A stretch of DNA of 5,755 bases. It comes from an uncultured bacterium. GTDB lineage: Bacteria > Bacillota > Clostridia > TANB77 > CAG-508. Location of the stretch: contig CAJMQM010000051.1 in assembly GCA_905215615.1 (NCBI GenBank), forward strand, positions 1 through 5,755. Reading direction: 5' to 3'. Positions 1 through 5,088 of this stretch are shown here, one piece after another. Made by a program: the position numbers and the translations under genes. The notes beneath the pieces are model-generated. The model searched no databases. It was not told where the DNA came from and saw nothing but the letters and a program-made list of their open reading frames with translations. Position 1 is the first letter of the stretch, and each line of letters opens with the position of its first letter.

Positions 1-156
1 TTCTTCAGCAGCTGCTCCTGCTGCAGCTCCTGCTGCTGGTGCTGCTACTGCTGCTGCAGATACACCATATTTTTCTTCAATTCCTTTTACTAATTCTGAT
101 AATTCAACTACTGTTAAGCTGTCAATAGTTTCTAATAATTCATCTATTTTTGCCAT
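1..156 (-). CDS. rplL: 50S ribosomal protein L7/L12, N-terminal part (cut by window edge)
   Basis: The first 52 codons of L7/L12 are present, and the rest lies beyond base 1. The protein begins MAKIDELLETIDSLTVVELS. Residues 1-33 form the helical dimerisation domain that binds the C-terminal helix of L10. From about residue 34 the chain becomes the Ala/Gly/Pro-rich flexible hinge. The missing C-terminal domain is the part that recruits translation factors to the ribosome stalk. The start is fixed by AGGAGG at 166-171, 9 bases before ATG. The gene follows rplJ after 106 AT-rich bases, the usual order. A 6-base stem (185-190 with 197-202) lies in that gap, but on the coding strand it is followed by A-rich sequence, so it is not a terminator. 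Co-transcription with rplJ is inferred. The hinge is encoded by imperfect GCA/GCT triplets, a normal consequence of its composition. Confidence 0.95.
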   Translation of the reverse strand, partial: MAKIDELLETIDSLTVVELSELVKGIEEKYGVSAAAVAAPAAGAAAGAAAEE

Positions 157-262
157 TTTAAAATTCCTCCTTATATTTTTTATTGCAAACTTGGCTGTTT
201 GCTAGTTATTTTAATTTTATATTTTTTTAATTAAAAACAAAGTTCATAATTAAATTTTATGC

Positions 263-763
263 TTACGCATTTTCTTTTTGTGCTTTTACTTGATCCAAAG
301 CAACTGCAAGTTTTGTAATATTTCCAAGTAAAGCTCCAGCAAGTTTTGCAAGTAATTCTTGTCTTGATGGAAGTTTTGCAAGTGTAATAATTTCTTCTGC
401 TGTCATTACTTGACCATCTATAATTCCACCTTTAATTTTGTAGAATTCGTTATCTTTGCTAAATTTGTAGATTATTTTAGAAGCTTCTAAATAATCTTCT
501 TTACTTGTTATAACAGCTGTTGGTCCTTCAAGTAGGCTGTCTAAACCGTTTTCTCCATTTAAGTCTAATGCTCTTCTCACAATGTTATTTTTTATAACTT
601 TGTATGATGCATTTGCATTTCTTAAGTCACTTCTTAATTTTGTTACTTGTTCTACGTTAATTCCTCTGTAATCTACTAAAAGAATAAGTTTGTCTGTTTT
701 GAATTGTTCTGCTAATTCTTTTATTTCTGCTTCTTTTTGTTTAATATTTTTTTCTTTAGCCAT
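263..763 (-). CDS. rplJ: 50S ribosomal protein L10
   Basis: The 166-residue protein has the normal length for bacterial L10. L10 anchors the L7/L12 dimers to the L11-binding region of 23S rRNA, forming the stalk base. Visible family landmarks are DYRGINVEQV near residues 31-40, YKVIKNNIVRRAL at 54-66, LEGPTAVI at 78-85 and LPSRQELLAKLAGALL at 131-146. The C-terminal helix at about 147-166 is where L7/L12 dimers dock. The start has a clear SD (AAAGAGG, 771-777) 7 bases before ATG. The gene sits between an L10-type leader with a terminator (upstream, towards rplA) and rplL. Expression is therefore probably set by autoregulated attenuation in the leader, where the L10(L12)4 complex is the expected ligand. 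Nothing is abnormal in the protein itself. Confidence 0.97.
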   Translation of the reverse strand: MAKEKNIKQKEAEIKELAEQFKTDKLILLVDYRGINVEQVTKLRSDLRNANASYKVIKNNIVRRALDLNGENGLDSLLEGPTAVITSKEDYLEASKIIYKFSKDNEFYKIKGGIIDGQVMTAEEIITLAKLPSRQELLAKLAGALLGNITKLAVALDQVKAQKENA

Positions 764-794
764 TTTTTCACCTCTTTCTTAATTTATATATATT

Positions 795-843
795 AAAAAA
801 TTAAAACCAATCTTTTTACGCCATAGGCATAAAAGATTGGTTT
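795..843 (-). terminator. attenuator hairpin of the rplJ leader
   Basis: Perfect 13-base arms (831-843 and 804-816) flank a 14-base loop. On the minus strand the 3' arm is followed by TAATTTTTT (803-795), the form of an intrinsic terminator. It lies between rplA and rplJ, 32 bases before the rplJ start codon, so it cannot be the operon's final stop and is best read as a regulated attenuator. The loop carries CTATGGC and TATGCC, which can pair with upstream leader segments. That gives the hairpin a built-in off switch. Confidence 0.85.
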
Positions 844-900
844 ATTTCCGCTCTTTAATATGCCTCGGTAAGACTTATTTTACTGCTTACTGTCTATGGC
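804..900 (-). ncRNA. L10-type autoregulatory leader upstream of rplJ
   Basis: In the rplA-rplJ gap the transcript contains conserved-looking elements AGACA (895-891) and CCGAGG (868-863) around a short helix, GTAAG/CTTAC (890-886 with 872-868). This matches the L10 leader family as I know it. Several pairings compete. GCC (900-898) can pair with GGC (864-862), closing a kink-turn-like domain. Alternatively AGGCATA (865-859) can pair with TATGCCT (831-825), and GCCATAG (900-894) with CTATGGC (826-820). The second set uses the loop and edge of the terminator hairpin at 804-843 and would block it. In B. subtilis, L10(L12)4 binding is described as stabilising an anti-antiterminator so that rplJL transcription stops. 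The pairings here fit that logic. Which helix L10 favours is inferred, not shown. Confidence 0.85.
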
Positions 901-913
901 TAAATATATATTA

Positions 914-1597
914 TTATTTTTGGTCTATATACATACTTGGTCCCATACTAGAAGATATAGCTACGCTTTTTATATATTGTCCTTTTGCTGCTGATGGTTT
1001 TGCTTTTATTATAGCGTTCATTACTGTATCATAGTTTTCTAGTAATTTGTCTACACCAAATGAAACTTTACCAAATCCTAAGTGAATAATGTTATTTTTG
1101 TCTAATCTGTATTCTACTTTACCAGATTTAATTTCATTAATAGCTTTTGTAACATCCATTGTTACTGTACCAGATTTTGGGTTTGGCATTAATCCTTTTG
1201 GTCCTAATACTTTACCAAGTCTTCCTACAACACCCATCATATCTGGAGTAGCTACTATAACATCATATTCAAACCAGTTTTCGTTTTGAATTTTTGGTAT
1301 TAATTCTTCTGCTCCTACAAAGTCAGCTCCAGCTTTTGTAGCTTCTTCTGCCTTTGGTCCTTTAGCAAATACTAATACTCTTAAAGTTTTACCTGTACCA
1401 TTTGGAAGTACTGTTGTACCTCTTACTTGTTGGTCTGCTTGTTTAGAGTCTACACCTAATTTAACGTGTAACTCTACTGTTTCGTCAAATTTTGGTTTTG
1501 GCATTTTTTCAATAGTTTCTAGTGCTTCTTTTGCACTATATAATTTTTTTCTATCTACAAGCTTTTCAGCTTCTTGATATCTCTTTCCTCTTTTCAT
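914..1597 (-). CDS. rplA: 50S ribosomal protein L1
   Basis: The 227-residue protein is close to the usual 229-234 for bacterial L1. L1 binds the L1 stalk of 23S rRNA, which moves during E-site tRNA release, and in many bacteria it also represses its own mRNA. Landmarks include GTTVLPNGTGK at 60-70, LGKVLGPKGLMPNPKSGTV at 127-145 (the L1 signature), and the C-terminal KGQYIKSVAISSSMGP at 205-220. The start is supported by an excellent SD, AAAGGAGG (1603-1610), 5 bases before ATG. It follows rplK after 52 bases. A candidate L1-binding element in that gap overlaps the first bases of the SD, suggesting translational feedback. Plus-strand open frames across the gene are shadows. Confidence 0.97.
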   Translation of the reverse strand: MKRGKRYQEAEKLVDRKKLYSAKEALETIEKMPKPKFDETVELHVKLGVDSKQADQQVRGTTVLPNGTGKTLRVLVFAKGPKAEEATKAGADFVGAEELIPKIQNENWFEYDVIVATPDMMGVVGRLGKVLGPKGLMPNPKSGTVTMDVTKAINEIKSGKVEYRLDKNNIIHLGFGKVSFGVDKLLENYDTVMNAIIKAKPSAAKGQYIKSVAISSSMGPSMYIDQK

Positions 1598-1608
1598 TTT
1601 TACCTCCT

Positions 1609-1639
1609 TTGGTTTTAACGAAGTTTATACTTCTCCCAA
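1609..1639 (-). promoter_or_regulatory. candidate L1-binding operator at the rplA ribosome binding site
   Basis: Between rplK and rplA the RNA can fold into two stacked helices: TTGG/CCAA (1639-1636 with 1612-1609) outside and GAAGT/ACTTC (1633-1629 with 1624-1620) inside, with an ATAA loop. An asymmetric internal loop separates them: GA on the 5' side and GTTAAAA on the 3' side. The 23S rRNA L1 site has the same plan, with GGGAG on one strand and GUGAAAUACC on the other; here the strands read GGGAG and GTTAAAACC. The last two bases of the outer helix are the first two of the rplA SD (AAAGGAGG), so L1 binding would be expected to hinder ribosome access. The structure is read by eye and the function is inferred. 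Confidence 0.5.
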
Positions 1640-1649
1640 TTTTATATTA

Positions 1650-2078
1650 TTATTTTTTTACAACAACACCCATAGATCTAGCTGTTCCTGCAACCATACT
1701 CATAGCTGTTTCTAATGATGCAGCATTTAAGTCTGGCATTTTTGTTTTAGCAATTTCTTCAACTTGTTCCATTGTTAATGTTGCAACCTTTTCTTTGTTA
1801 GGTTTTCCAGAACCTTTTTCTATTTTTGCAGCTTTTTTAATTAATACTGCCATAGGTGGTTCTTTTGTTATAAATTCAAATGATTTGTCTTTATAAACTG
1901 TAATAACAACTGGAATTATTGTTCCTGCTTGGTTAGCTGTTCTATCATTAAATTGCTTTACAAAGTCCATGATATTAACACCACTACCACCTAATGCTGG
2001 TCCTACTGGTGGAGCTGGACTTGCCTTTCCTCCTGGAATTTGTAATTTAATAATGTTTGCTACTTCTTTTCCTGCCAT
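1650..2078 (-). CDS. rplK: 50S ribosomal protein L11
   Basis: The 142-residue protein has the family's normal length. L11 binds the GTPase-associated centre of 23S rRNA with its C-terminal domain, while its N-terminal domain contacts elongation factors and is part of the thiopeptide pocket. Visible motifs are the proline-rich PAPPVGPALG at 21-30, VNIMDFVKQFN at 34-44, IIPVVITVYKDKSF at 54-67, GSGKPNK at 89-95 and the C-terminal GTARSMGVVV at 131-140. The loop after ALG reads GSGVNIM, where E. coli has QQGVNIM and B. subtilis has QAGVNIM, so the usual Gln is replaced by Gly31. The start follows AAAGGAGG (2089-2096) with 10 bases of spacing. Only 21 bases separate it from nusG, leaving no room for a separate rplK leader. 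Confidence 0.97.
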   Translation of the reverse strand: MAGKEVANIIKLQIPGGKASPAPPVGPALGGSGVNIMDFVKQFNDRTANQAGTIIPVVITVYKDKSFEFITKEPPMAVLIKKAAKIEKGSGKPNKEKVATLTMEQVEEIAKTKMPDLNAASLETAMSMVAGTARSMGVVVKK

Positions 2079-2099
2079 TTTATTAGCACCTCCTTTAAA

Positions 2100-2636
2100 T
2101 TAAACTTTTATAACTTGAGATAGCTCTAGTTCTACTGGAGTTTCTCTTCCAAACATTGATACTGATACTTTTACTTTATGCTTTTCTTTGTTTATTTCTG
2201 TAACAGTTCCTATAAAATCTTTTAATGGTCCTACTAATACTTTAACAGAATCATTAACATTATAGTCTACATTTACTTGAGTTAGTTCTTCAAAGCCCAT
2301 GTTTCTTATTTCTTCGTCTGTAAGTGGAATAGGGTCAGTTCCTGAACCAACAAATCCAGTTACTCCTCTAGTGTTTCTAACTATGTACCATGTTTTTTCT
2401 GTTACTATCATTTTTACTAAAACATAACCTGGGAAAACTTTTTTTAAGTTAGTTTTTCTTTTTCCATCTTTAATTTCTATTTGCTCCTCCATAGGAACAA
2501 TGATGTCAAAGAAATATTCTTCTAACTCTCTATTTTTTATTACTTTTTCCAAATCTGTTTTGACTTTATTTTCATACCCAGAATAAGTATGTACAACATA
2601 CCATCTTGGCTCTAAGTCTGCATTTTCTTGAGACAT
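2100..2636 (-). CDS. nusG: transcription elongation/antitermination factor NusG
   Basis: The 178-residue protein has the standard NusG layout with no insertion. The NGN domain spans about 10-115 (RWYVVHTYSGYENKVK, then VFPGYVLVKM at 67-76 and WYIVRNTRGVTGFVG at 83-97). The C-terminal KOW domain spans about 125-178 (VKVLVGPLKDFIGTV, then a beta-rich end). NGN binds the RNA polymerase clamp and affects pausing. KOW contacts partners such as ribosomal protein S10 or Rho, depending on the species. The SD is AAGGAGG (2644-2650), 7 bases from ATG. It lies 16 bases after secE and 21 before rplK, the conserved order that links secretion, elongation and ribosome genes. In B. subtilis NusG strengthens pausing, which could matter at the rplJ attenuator downstream; that link is inference. 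Confidence 0.97.
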   Translation of the reverse strand: MSQENADLEPRWYVVHTYSGYENKVKTDLEKVIKNRELEEYFFDIIVPMEEQIEIKDGKRKTNLKKVFPGYVLVKMIVTEKTWYIVRNTRGVTGFVGSGTDPIPLTDEEIRNMGFEELTQVNVDYNVNDSVKVLVGPLKDFIGTVTEINKEKHKVKVSVSMFGRETPVELELSQVIKV

Positions 2637-2652
2637 AGCTTAGCCTCCTTAA

Positions 2653-3210
2653 TTAATTTTCTGTATTGTTAGTTGTTGTATCTTCTGCACTATTTGTGCT
2701 TTCTGTATTGTTTGCTTCTTCTGATTCTGTAGAATTTTCTGCATTTGATTCTTCACTGTTTGTGTCTGTATTAGTTGTTGTATTTTCCTCTGTATTGTAT
2801 GATTCAACAACTTCTTTTATTCTGTCTATTCCATGTGTATTTATAGTTTCAAATGCTAAATCTAGAACAAATACTATAGCAGCAATAATAAGTACAACTA
2901 CAATAACCGCAACAGTATTATTTACAAGTTGTTTAGGTGTTGGCCAAATTACTTTTTTTAATTCTGCTTTAAAGTCTTTGAAAAAATGCTTTTTATTTTT
3001 TGTATCTTTTTTTGCTTTTTTATCAGCTTTAGTATTTTCTACTTTTTTAGTACTTTTTGATACTTGTTTTGACTCTTTTTCAGAAGTTTTTACTTCGTTT
3101 TCTGTAACTTCTTCTTTAACTTCGTTTTGTTCTACTGTGTTTTGAAGTTTTTCTTGAGTCTTTGCATTTTTCTTATTACCCTTATTGTTTGTCCCTTTCT
3201 TCTTAGACAT
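2653..3210 (-). CDS. secE: preprotein translocase subunit SecE with long low-complexity tails
   Basis: SecE is the small clamp subunit of the SecYEG protein-export channel. The core is at residues 75-125: an amphipathic segment (FFKDFKAELKKVIWPTPKQL, with the diagnostic WPTPKQ at 89-94) and one hydrophobic membrane helix at about 98-119. The total is 185 residues, while single-helix SecE of Gram-positives is usually about 60-75 (59 in B. subtilis). The excess is an N-terminal tail of about 74 residues rich in Lys/Glu/Asn, expected in the cytoplasm, and a C-terminal tail of about 50 residues (136-185) made almost only of Asn, Thr, Glu, Ser and Asp, expected outside the membrane. The SD is AAGGGGG (3219-3225), 8 bases before ATG. 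The gene lies 21 bases after rpmG and 16 before nusG. The reading frame is continuous, so the tails are not frameshift artefacts; their role is unknown to me. Confidence 0.93.
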   Translation of the reverse strand: MSKKKGTNNKGNKKNAKTQEKLQNTVEQNEVKEEVTENEVKTSEKESKQVSKSTKKVENTKADKKAKKDTKNKKHFFKDFKAELKKVIWPTPKQLVNNTVAVIVVVLIIAAIVFVLDLAFETINTHGIDRIKEVVESYNTEENTTTNTDTNSEESNAENSTESEEANNTESTNSAEDTTTNNTEN

Positions 3211-3231
3211 TACATTTTCCCCCTTAAAGGA

Positions 3232-3396
3232 TTATTTTGTTTCTTTATGTGTTGTACGTTTTCCACAGAATTTACAATACTTAACTATTTCTAGTCTATC
3301 TGTATTATTCTTTTTATTTTTCTGTGTTGTATAATTTCTTCTCTTACATTCTGTACATTCTAATGTAATTGGTTCTCTTGCTCCTTTTGCAGCCAT
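3232..3396 (-). CDS. rpmG: 50S ribosomal protein L33, zinc-ribbon form
   Basis: A short frame encodes 54 residues, starting MAAKGAREPITLECTECKRR. L33 is a small protein of the large subunit near the E site. Two Cys-x-x-Cys pairs (C14/C17 and C41/C44) mark it as the zinc-binding (C+) form rather than the cysteine-free paralogue that many Firmicutes induce under zinc limitation. The basic middle (NYTTQKNKKN) and the RLEIVKYC stretch are typical. The start is fixed by GGAGG (3405-3409), 8 bases before ATG. It is the first gene of the operon, directly ahead of secE (21-base gap) and downstream of a strong promoter at 3465-3493. The L33-SecE-NusG order is common in Firmicutes. Confidence 0.95.
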   Translation of the reverse strand: MAAKGAREPITLECTECKRRNYTTQKNKKNNTDRLEIVKYCKFCGKRTTHKETK

Positions 3397-3435
3397 CTAA
3401 CACACCTCCAACCTCAGCTCTTTTTTATCATTTTT

Positions 3436-3462
3436 TTAAGCGTATGTTTCACATACGCTTAA
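3436..3462 (-). promoter_or_regulatory. perfect inverted repeat at the predicted rpmG operon transcription start
   Basis: Arms of 12 bases (3436-3447 and 3451-3462) flank a 3-base loop. The core reads AAGCGTATGT on one side and its exact complement on the other. The repeat starts 2 bases after the -10 box of the promoter at 3465-3493, so it covers the predicted start site. The transcript would begin inside the first arm and open with a stem of about 10 base pairs. On the minus strand it is followed by A residues, not T, so it is not a terminator for the operon or for fprA. It could be a 5' stabilising hairpin or a repressor operator. Both are inference. Confidence 0.6.
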
Positions 3463-3464
3463 TT

Positions 3465-3493
3465 ATTTTATCATGTTTTTGCTACTATGTCAA
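3465..3493 (-). promoter_or_regulatory. sigma-A promoter for the rpmG-secE-nusG-rpl operon
   Basis: Read on the minus strand, the -35 box is a perfect TTGACA (3493-3488). A 17-base spacer follows, and the -10 box is TAAAAT (3470-3465), preceded by TGA so that it also has an extended -10 TG. The predicted start is near 3457-3459, about 60 bases ahead of the rpmG start codon. T-runs at 3498, 3508, 3521 and 3531 (A-tracts on the transcribed-direction strand) lie upstream and could act as an UP-like or bent element. This is the best promoter in the window and fits a highly expressed ribosomal operon. Confidence 0.85.
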
Positions 3494-3552
3494 CTAGTTT
3501 TCAAGAGTTTTTCAGTTATATTTTCAAGACTTTTAGTTACTGTTCATACTAG

Positions 3553-3580
3553 ATTATATTTATTGTTTTTTATATACAAA
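3553..3580 (-). promoter_or_regulatory. possible second, upstream promoter for the rpmG operon
   Basis: A perfect TATAAT (3558-3553, minus strand) is preceded, with a 16-base spacer, by TTTGTA (3580-3575), a poor -35 match. Ribosomal operons often have tandem promoters, which is the main reason to list it. In such AT-rich sequence a chance TATAAT is common. The rest of the gap from 3494 to 3685 shows no gene and no convincing terminator for fprA. Confidence 0.25.
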
Positions 3581-3685
3581 AAGCCTTATTATAAATTCTG
3601 TACTAAATATATATTAAATAACTCATAAAGTTAAAATTAATATTCTTACATAGTGATTTTTTATTAACTATATTTTTATAACTTT

Positions 3686-4867
3686 TTATTCTGCAAATTG
3701 TTTACCATATTGTATGCACTGTTCTATTACGTCTTTGTCAGGTGTCCACATTGTTTTTATTCCATCGTTTACTATTTCAAATCCAGCTTTTTTTAGTTCT
3801 TCTGTTATCTGCTTTGTTGCTTCACCACTCCATCCATAACTTCCAAATGCTCCTGCCTTTTTGCCTTTTAATTTCATGCCCTTTGTCATTTCTAATATTC
3901 CTGCTATAGAGTGTAAATACCCATTATTTACAGTTGGAGAGCCTACTAAGATTGCTTTTGATTTAAAGACTTCGGTTAATACTAATGTTTTATCATCTTT
4001 TGATGTATTCATTAATTTTACTGTTACATCTTTATCTACACTTTTAATTCCATATGCAATTGCCTCTGCCATTTTTCTAGTGCTATTCCACATAGTATCA
4101 TATACAATAGTTATTTGATTTTCTTTATAATTATCTGCCCACTCTAAATATTTTTTTACAATTTGCTCTGGATTTTTTCTCCAAATTAATCCATGACTTG
4201 GGCAAATCATGTTTATTTCTAAATTCATATTTAATATTTCGTTTATTTTATTTTTTACCATCATACTAAATGGAGCCAATATATTTGCATAATATATTAT
4301 TGCTTCGTCCCATAATTTGCTTTGTTCTACCTCATCTGCATATAAAAATTCTGATGCTAGATGTTGTCCAAATCCATCATTGCTAAACAATATTCCCTCA
4401 TTATCCATATAAGTAAACATAGTGTCTGGCCAATGAAGCATTGGTGCTTCTATAAATGTAAGTGTATGTTTTCCTATGTTTAGCTTGTCCCCTGTTTTTA
4501 CTACATTAAAATTCCAATCTTTATGGTATTGTCCTTTTACAGATTTAACCGCATTTGCAGTACAATATATAGGTATATTTGGAATTTCTTCTAGTAATTC
4601 CATTAATGCTCCACTGTGGTCTACTTCACCATGTTGTATTATTATATAATCAATTTTACTTAAGTCTATTTCTTTTTTTAAGTTTGATACAAATTCCCTG
4701 TCATATGGAAGCCAAACTGTGTCTATTAATACTGTTTTTTCATCTCTAATTAAATATGCATTATATGATGACCCATGTTCTGTTGTGAATTCGTCTCCAT
4801 GGAATTTTTTTAATTCCCAGTCTGTTTTTCCTACCCAAGTTACATATTCATTAATTTGTTTTTTCAT
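3686..4867 (-). CDS. fprA: flavodiiron protein FprA (oxygen/NO reductase)
   Basis: The 393-residue protein has the two-domain layout of class A flavodiiron proteins: a metallo-beta-lactamase-like di-iron domain (about 1-250) and a flavodoxin domain (about 252-393) that carries FMN. All iron ligands are visible: HGEVDH gives H79, E81, D83 and H84, then H145 (MLHWPD), the bridging D164 (FSNDGFGQH) and H225 (PSHGLIWR). The FMN phosphate loop is TMWNSTRKMAEA (258-269), followed by GSPTVNNGYLHS at 309-320 and GAFGSYGWSGEA at 339-350. The family reduces oxygen to water and/or NO to N2O in the cytoplasm, fed by rubredoxin or a flavoprotein. No rubredoxin domain is fused. The SD AGGAGG (4874-4879) is 6 bases from ATG. 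It is 221 bases downstream of a flavin reductase-like gene, a plausible redox partner. Oxygen versus NO preference cannot be told from the sequence. Confidence 0.95.
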   Translation of the reverse strand: MKKQINEYVTWVGKTDWELKKFHGDEFTTEHGSSYNAYLIRDEKTVLIDTVWLPYDREFVSNLKKEIDLSKIDYIIIQHGEVDHSGALMELLEEIPNIPIYCTANAVKSVKGQYHKDWNFNVVKTGDKLNIGKHTLTFIEAPMLHWPDTMFTYMDNEGILFSNDGFGQHLASEFLYADEVEQSKLWDEAIIYYANILAPFSMMVKNKINEILNMNLEINMICPSHGLIWRKNPEQIVKKYLEWADNYKENQITIVYDTMWNSTRKMAEAIAYGIKSVDKDVTVKLMNTSKDDKTLVLTEVFKSKAILVGSPTVNNGYLHSIAGILEMTKGMKLKGKKAGAFGSYGWSGEATKQITEELKKAGFEIVNDGIKTMWTPDKDVIEQCIQYGKQFAE

Positions 4868-4939
4868 AAAATTCCTCCTATTAATCTTAATATGTATTTT
4901 ACCTGTTACATTGTTAGCATTTATATACTGAAATATTCT

Positions 4940-4953
4940 ATTATTTAAATAAT
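4940..4953. promoter_or_regulatory. 14-base perfect palindrome upstream of fprA
   Basis: ATTATTTAAATAAT is a perfect palindrome 73 bases ahead of the fprA start codon. It overlaps a weak candidate -35 (TTAAAT, 4948-4943), which is 17 bases from a TATAAA (4925-4920) on the minus strand. It could therefore be an operator over the fprA promoter. It does not match the PerR box (TTATAAT-N-ATTATAA) or a Rex site. In AT-only sequence such a palindrome may be chance. The rest of the 4868-5088 gap shows no gene, and only weak AT hairpins such as 5058-5065 with 5081-5088. Confidence 0.2.
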
Positions 4954-5088
4954 GTATCTTTTTACTACAATATGTTATCCTTTAATAAAAATACTGCAAT
5001 TTTAGGGTTATGTGCAATTGGTACACAATTTTATATTTTGTAATAGCATTTCTATACAATATTTATTCTCTGTAAAAATGTAAATATT

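Noticed and set aside
185..202. GCAAAC/GTTTGC hairpin between rplJ and rplL considered as a terminator or processing site.
   Set aside because: It has only 6 base pairs and is followed by A-rich sequence on the coding strand; nothing supports a function.
1522..1896. Plus-strand open frame across rplA and rplK.
   Set aside because: Lies antisense to two certain ribosomal protein genes, with no recognisable protein features. The same applies to plus-strand frames at 837-1034, 1089-1289, 3861-4118 and 4719-4931.
2666..3145. Long plus-strand open frame antisense to secE (159 codons).
   Set aside because: Its Ser/Val/Phe-rich translation is the shadow of the Asn/Thr/Glu/Lys-rich SecE coding strand; it has no family resemblance and overlaps a clear gene fully.
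3436..3462. Inverted repeat considered as the fprA transcription terminator.
   Set aside because: On the minus strand it is followed by an A-run, not a T-run, and it lies downstream of the rpmG promoter boxes.
3397..3685. Possible tRNA or small gene between rpmG and fprA.
   Set aside because: No cloverleaf or open frame with an SD is visible; only promoter elements and the inverted repeat are supported.
5058..5088. AATATTTA/TAAATATT inverted repeat considered as the terminator of the flavin reductase gene.
   Set aside because: The stem is only A and T, the loop is 15 bases and there is no T-tract after it; it would be too weak.
4868..5088. Search for a PerR or Rex box ahead of fprA.
   Set aside because: No stretch matches TTATAAT-N-ATTATAA or TTGTTAA-N4-TTAACAA well. 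The TGTG...CACA dyad (5011-5027) has mismatches inside and does not fit a named site.
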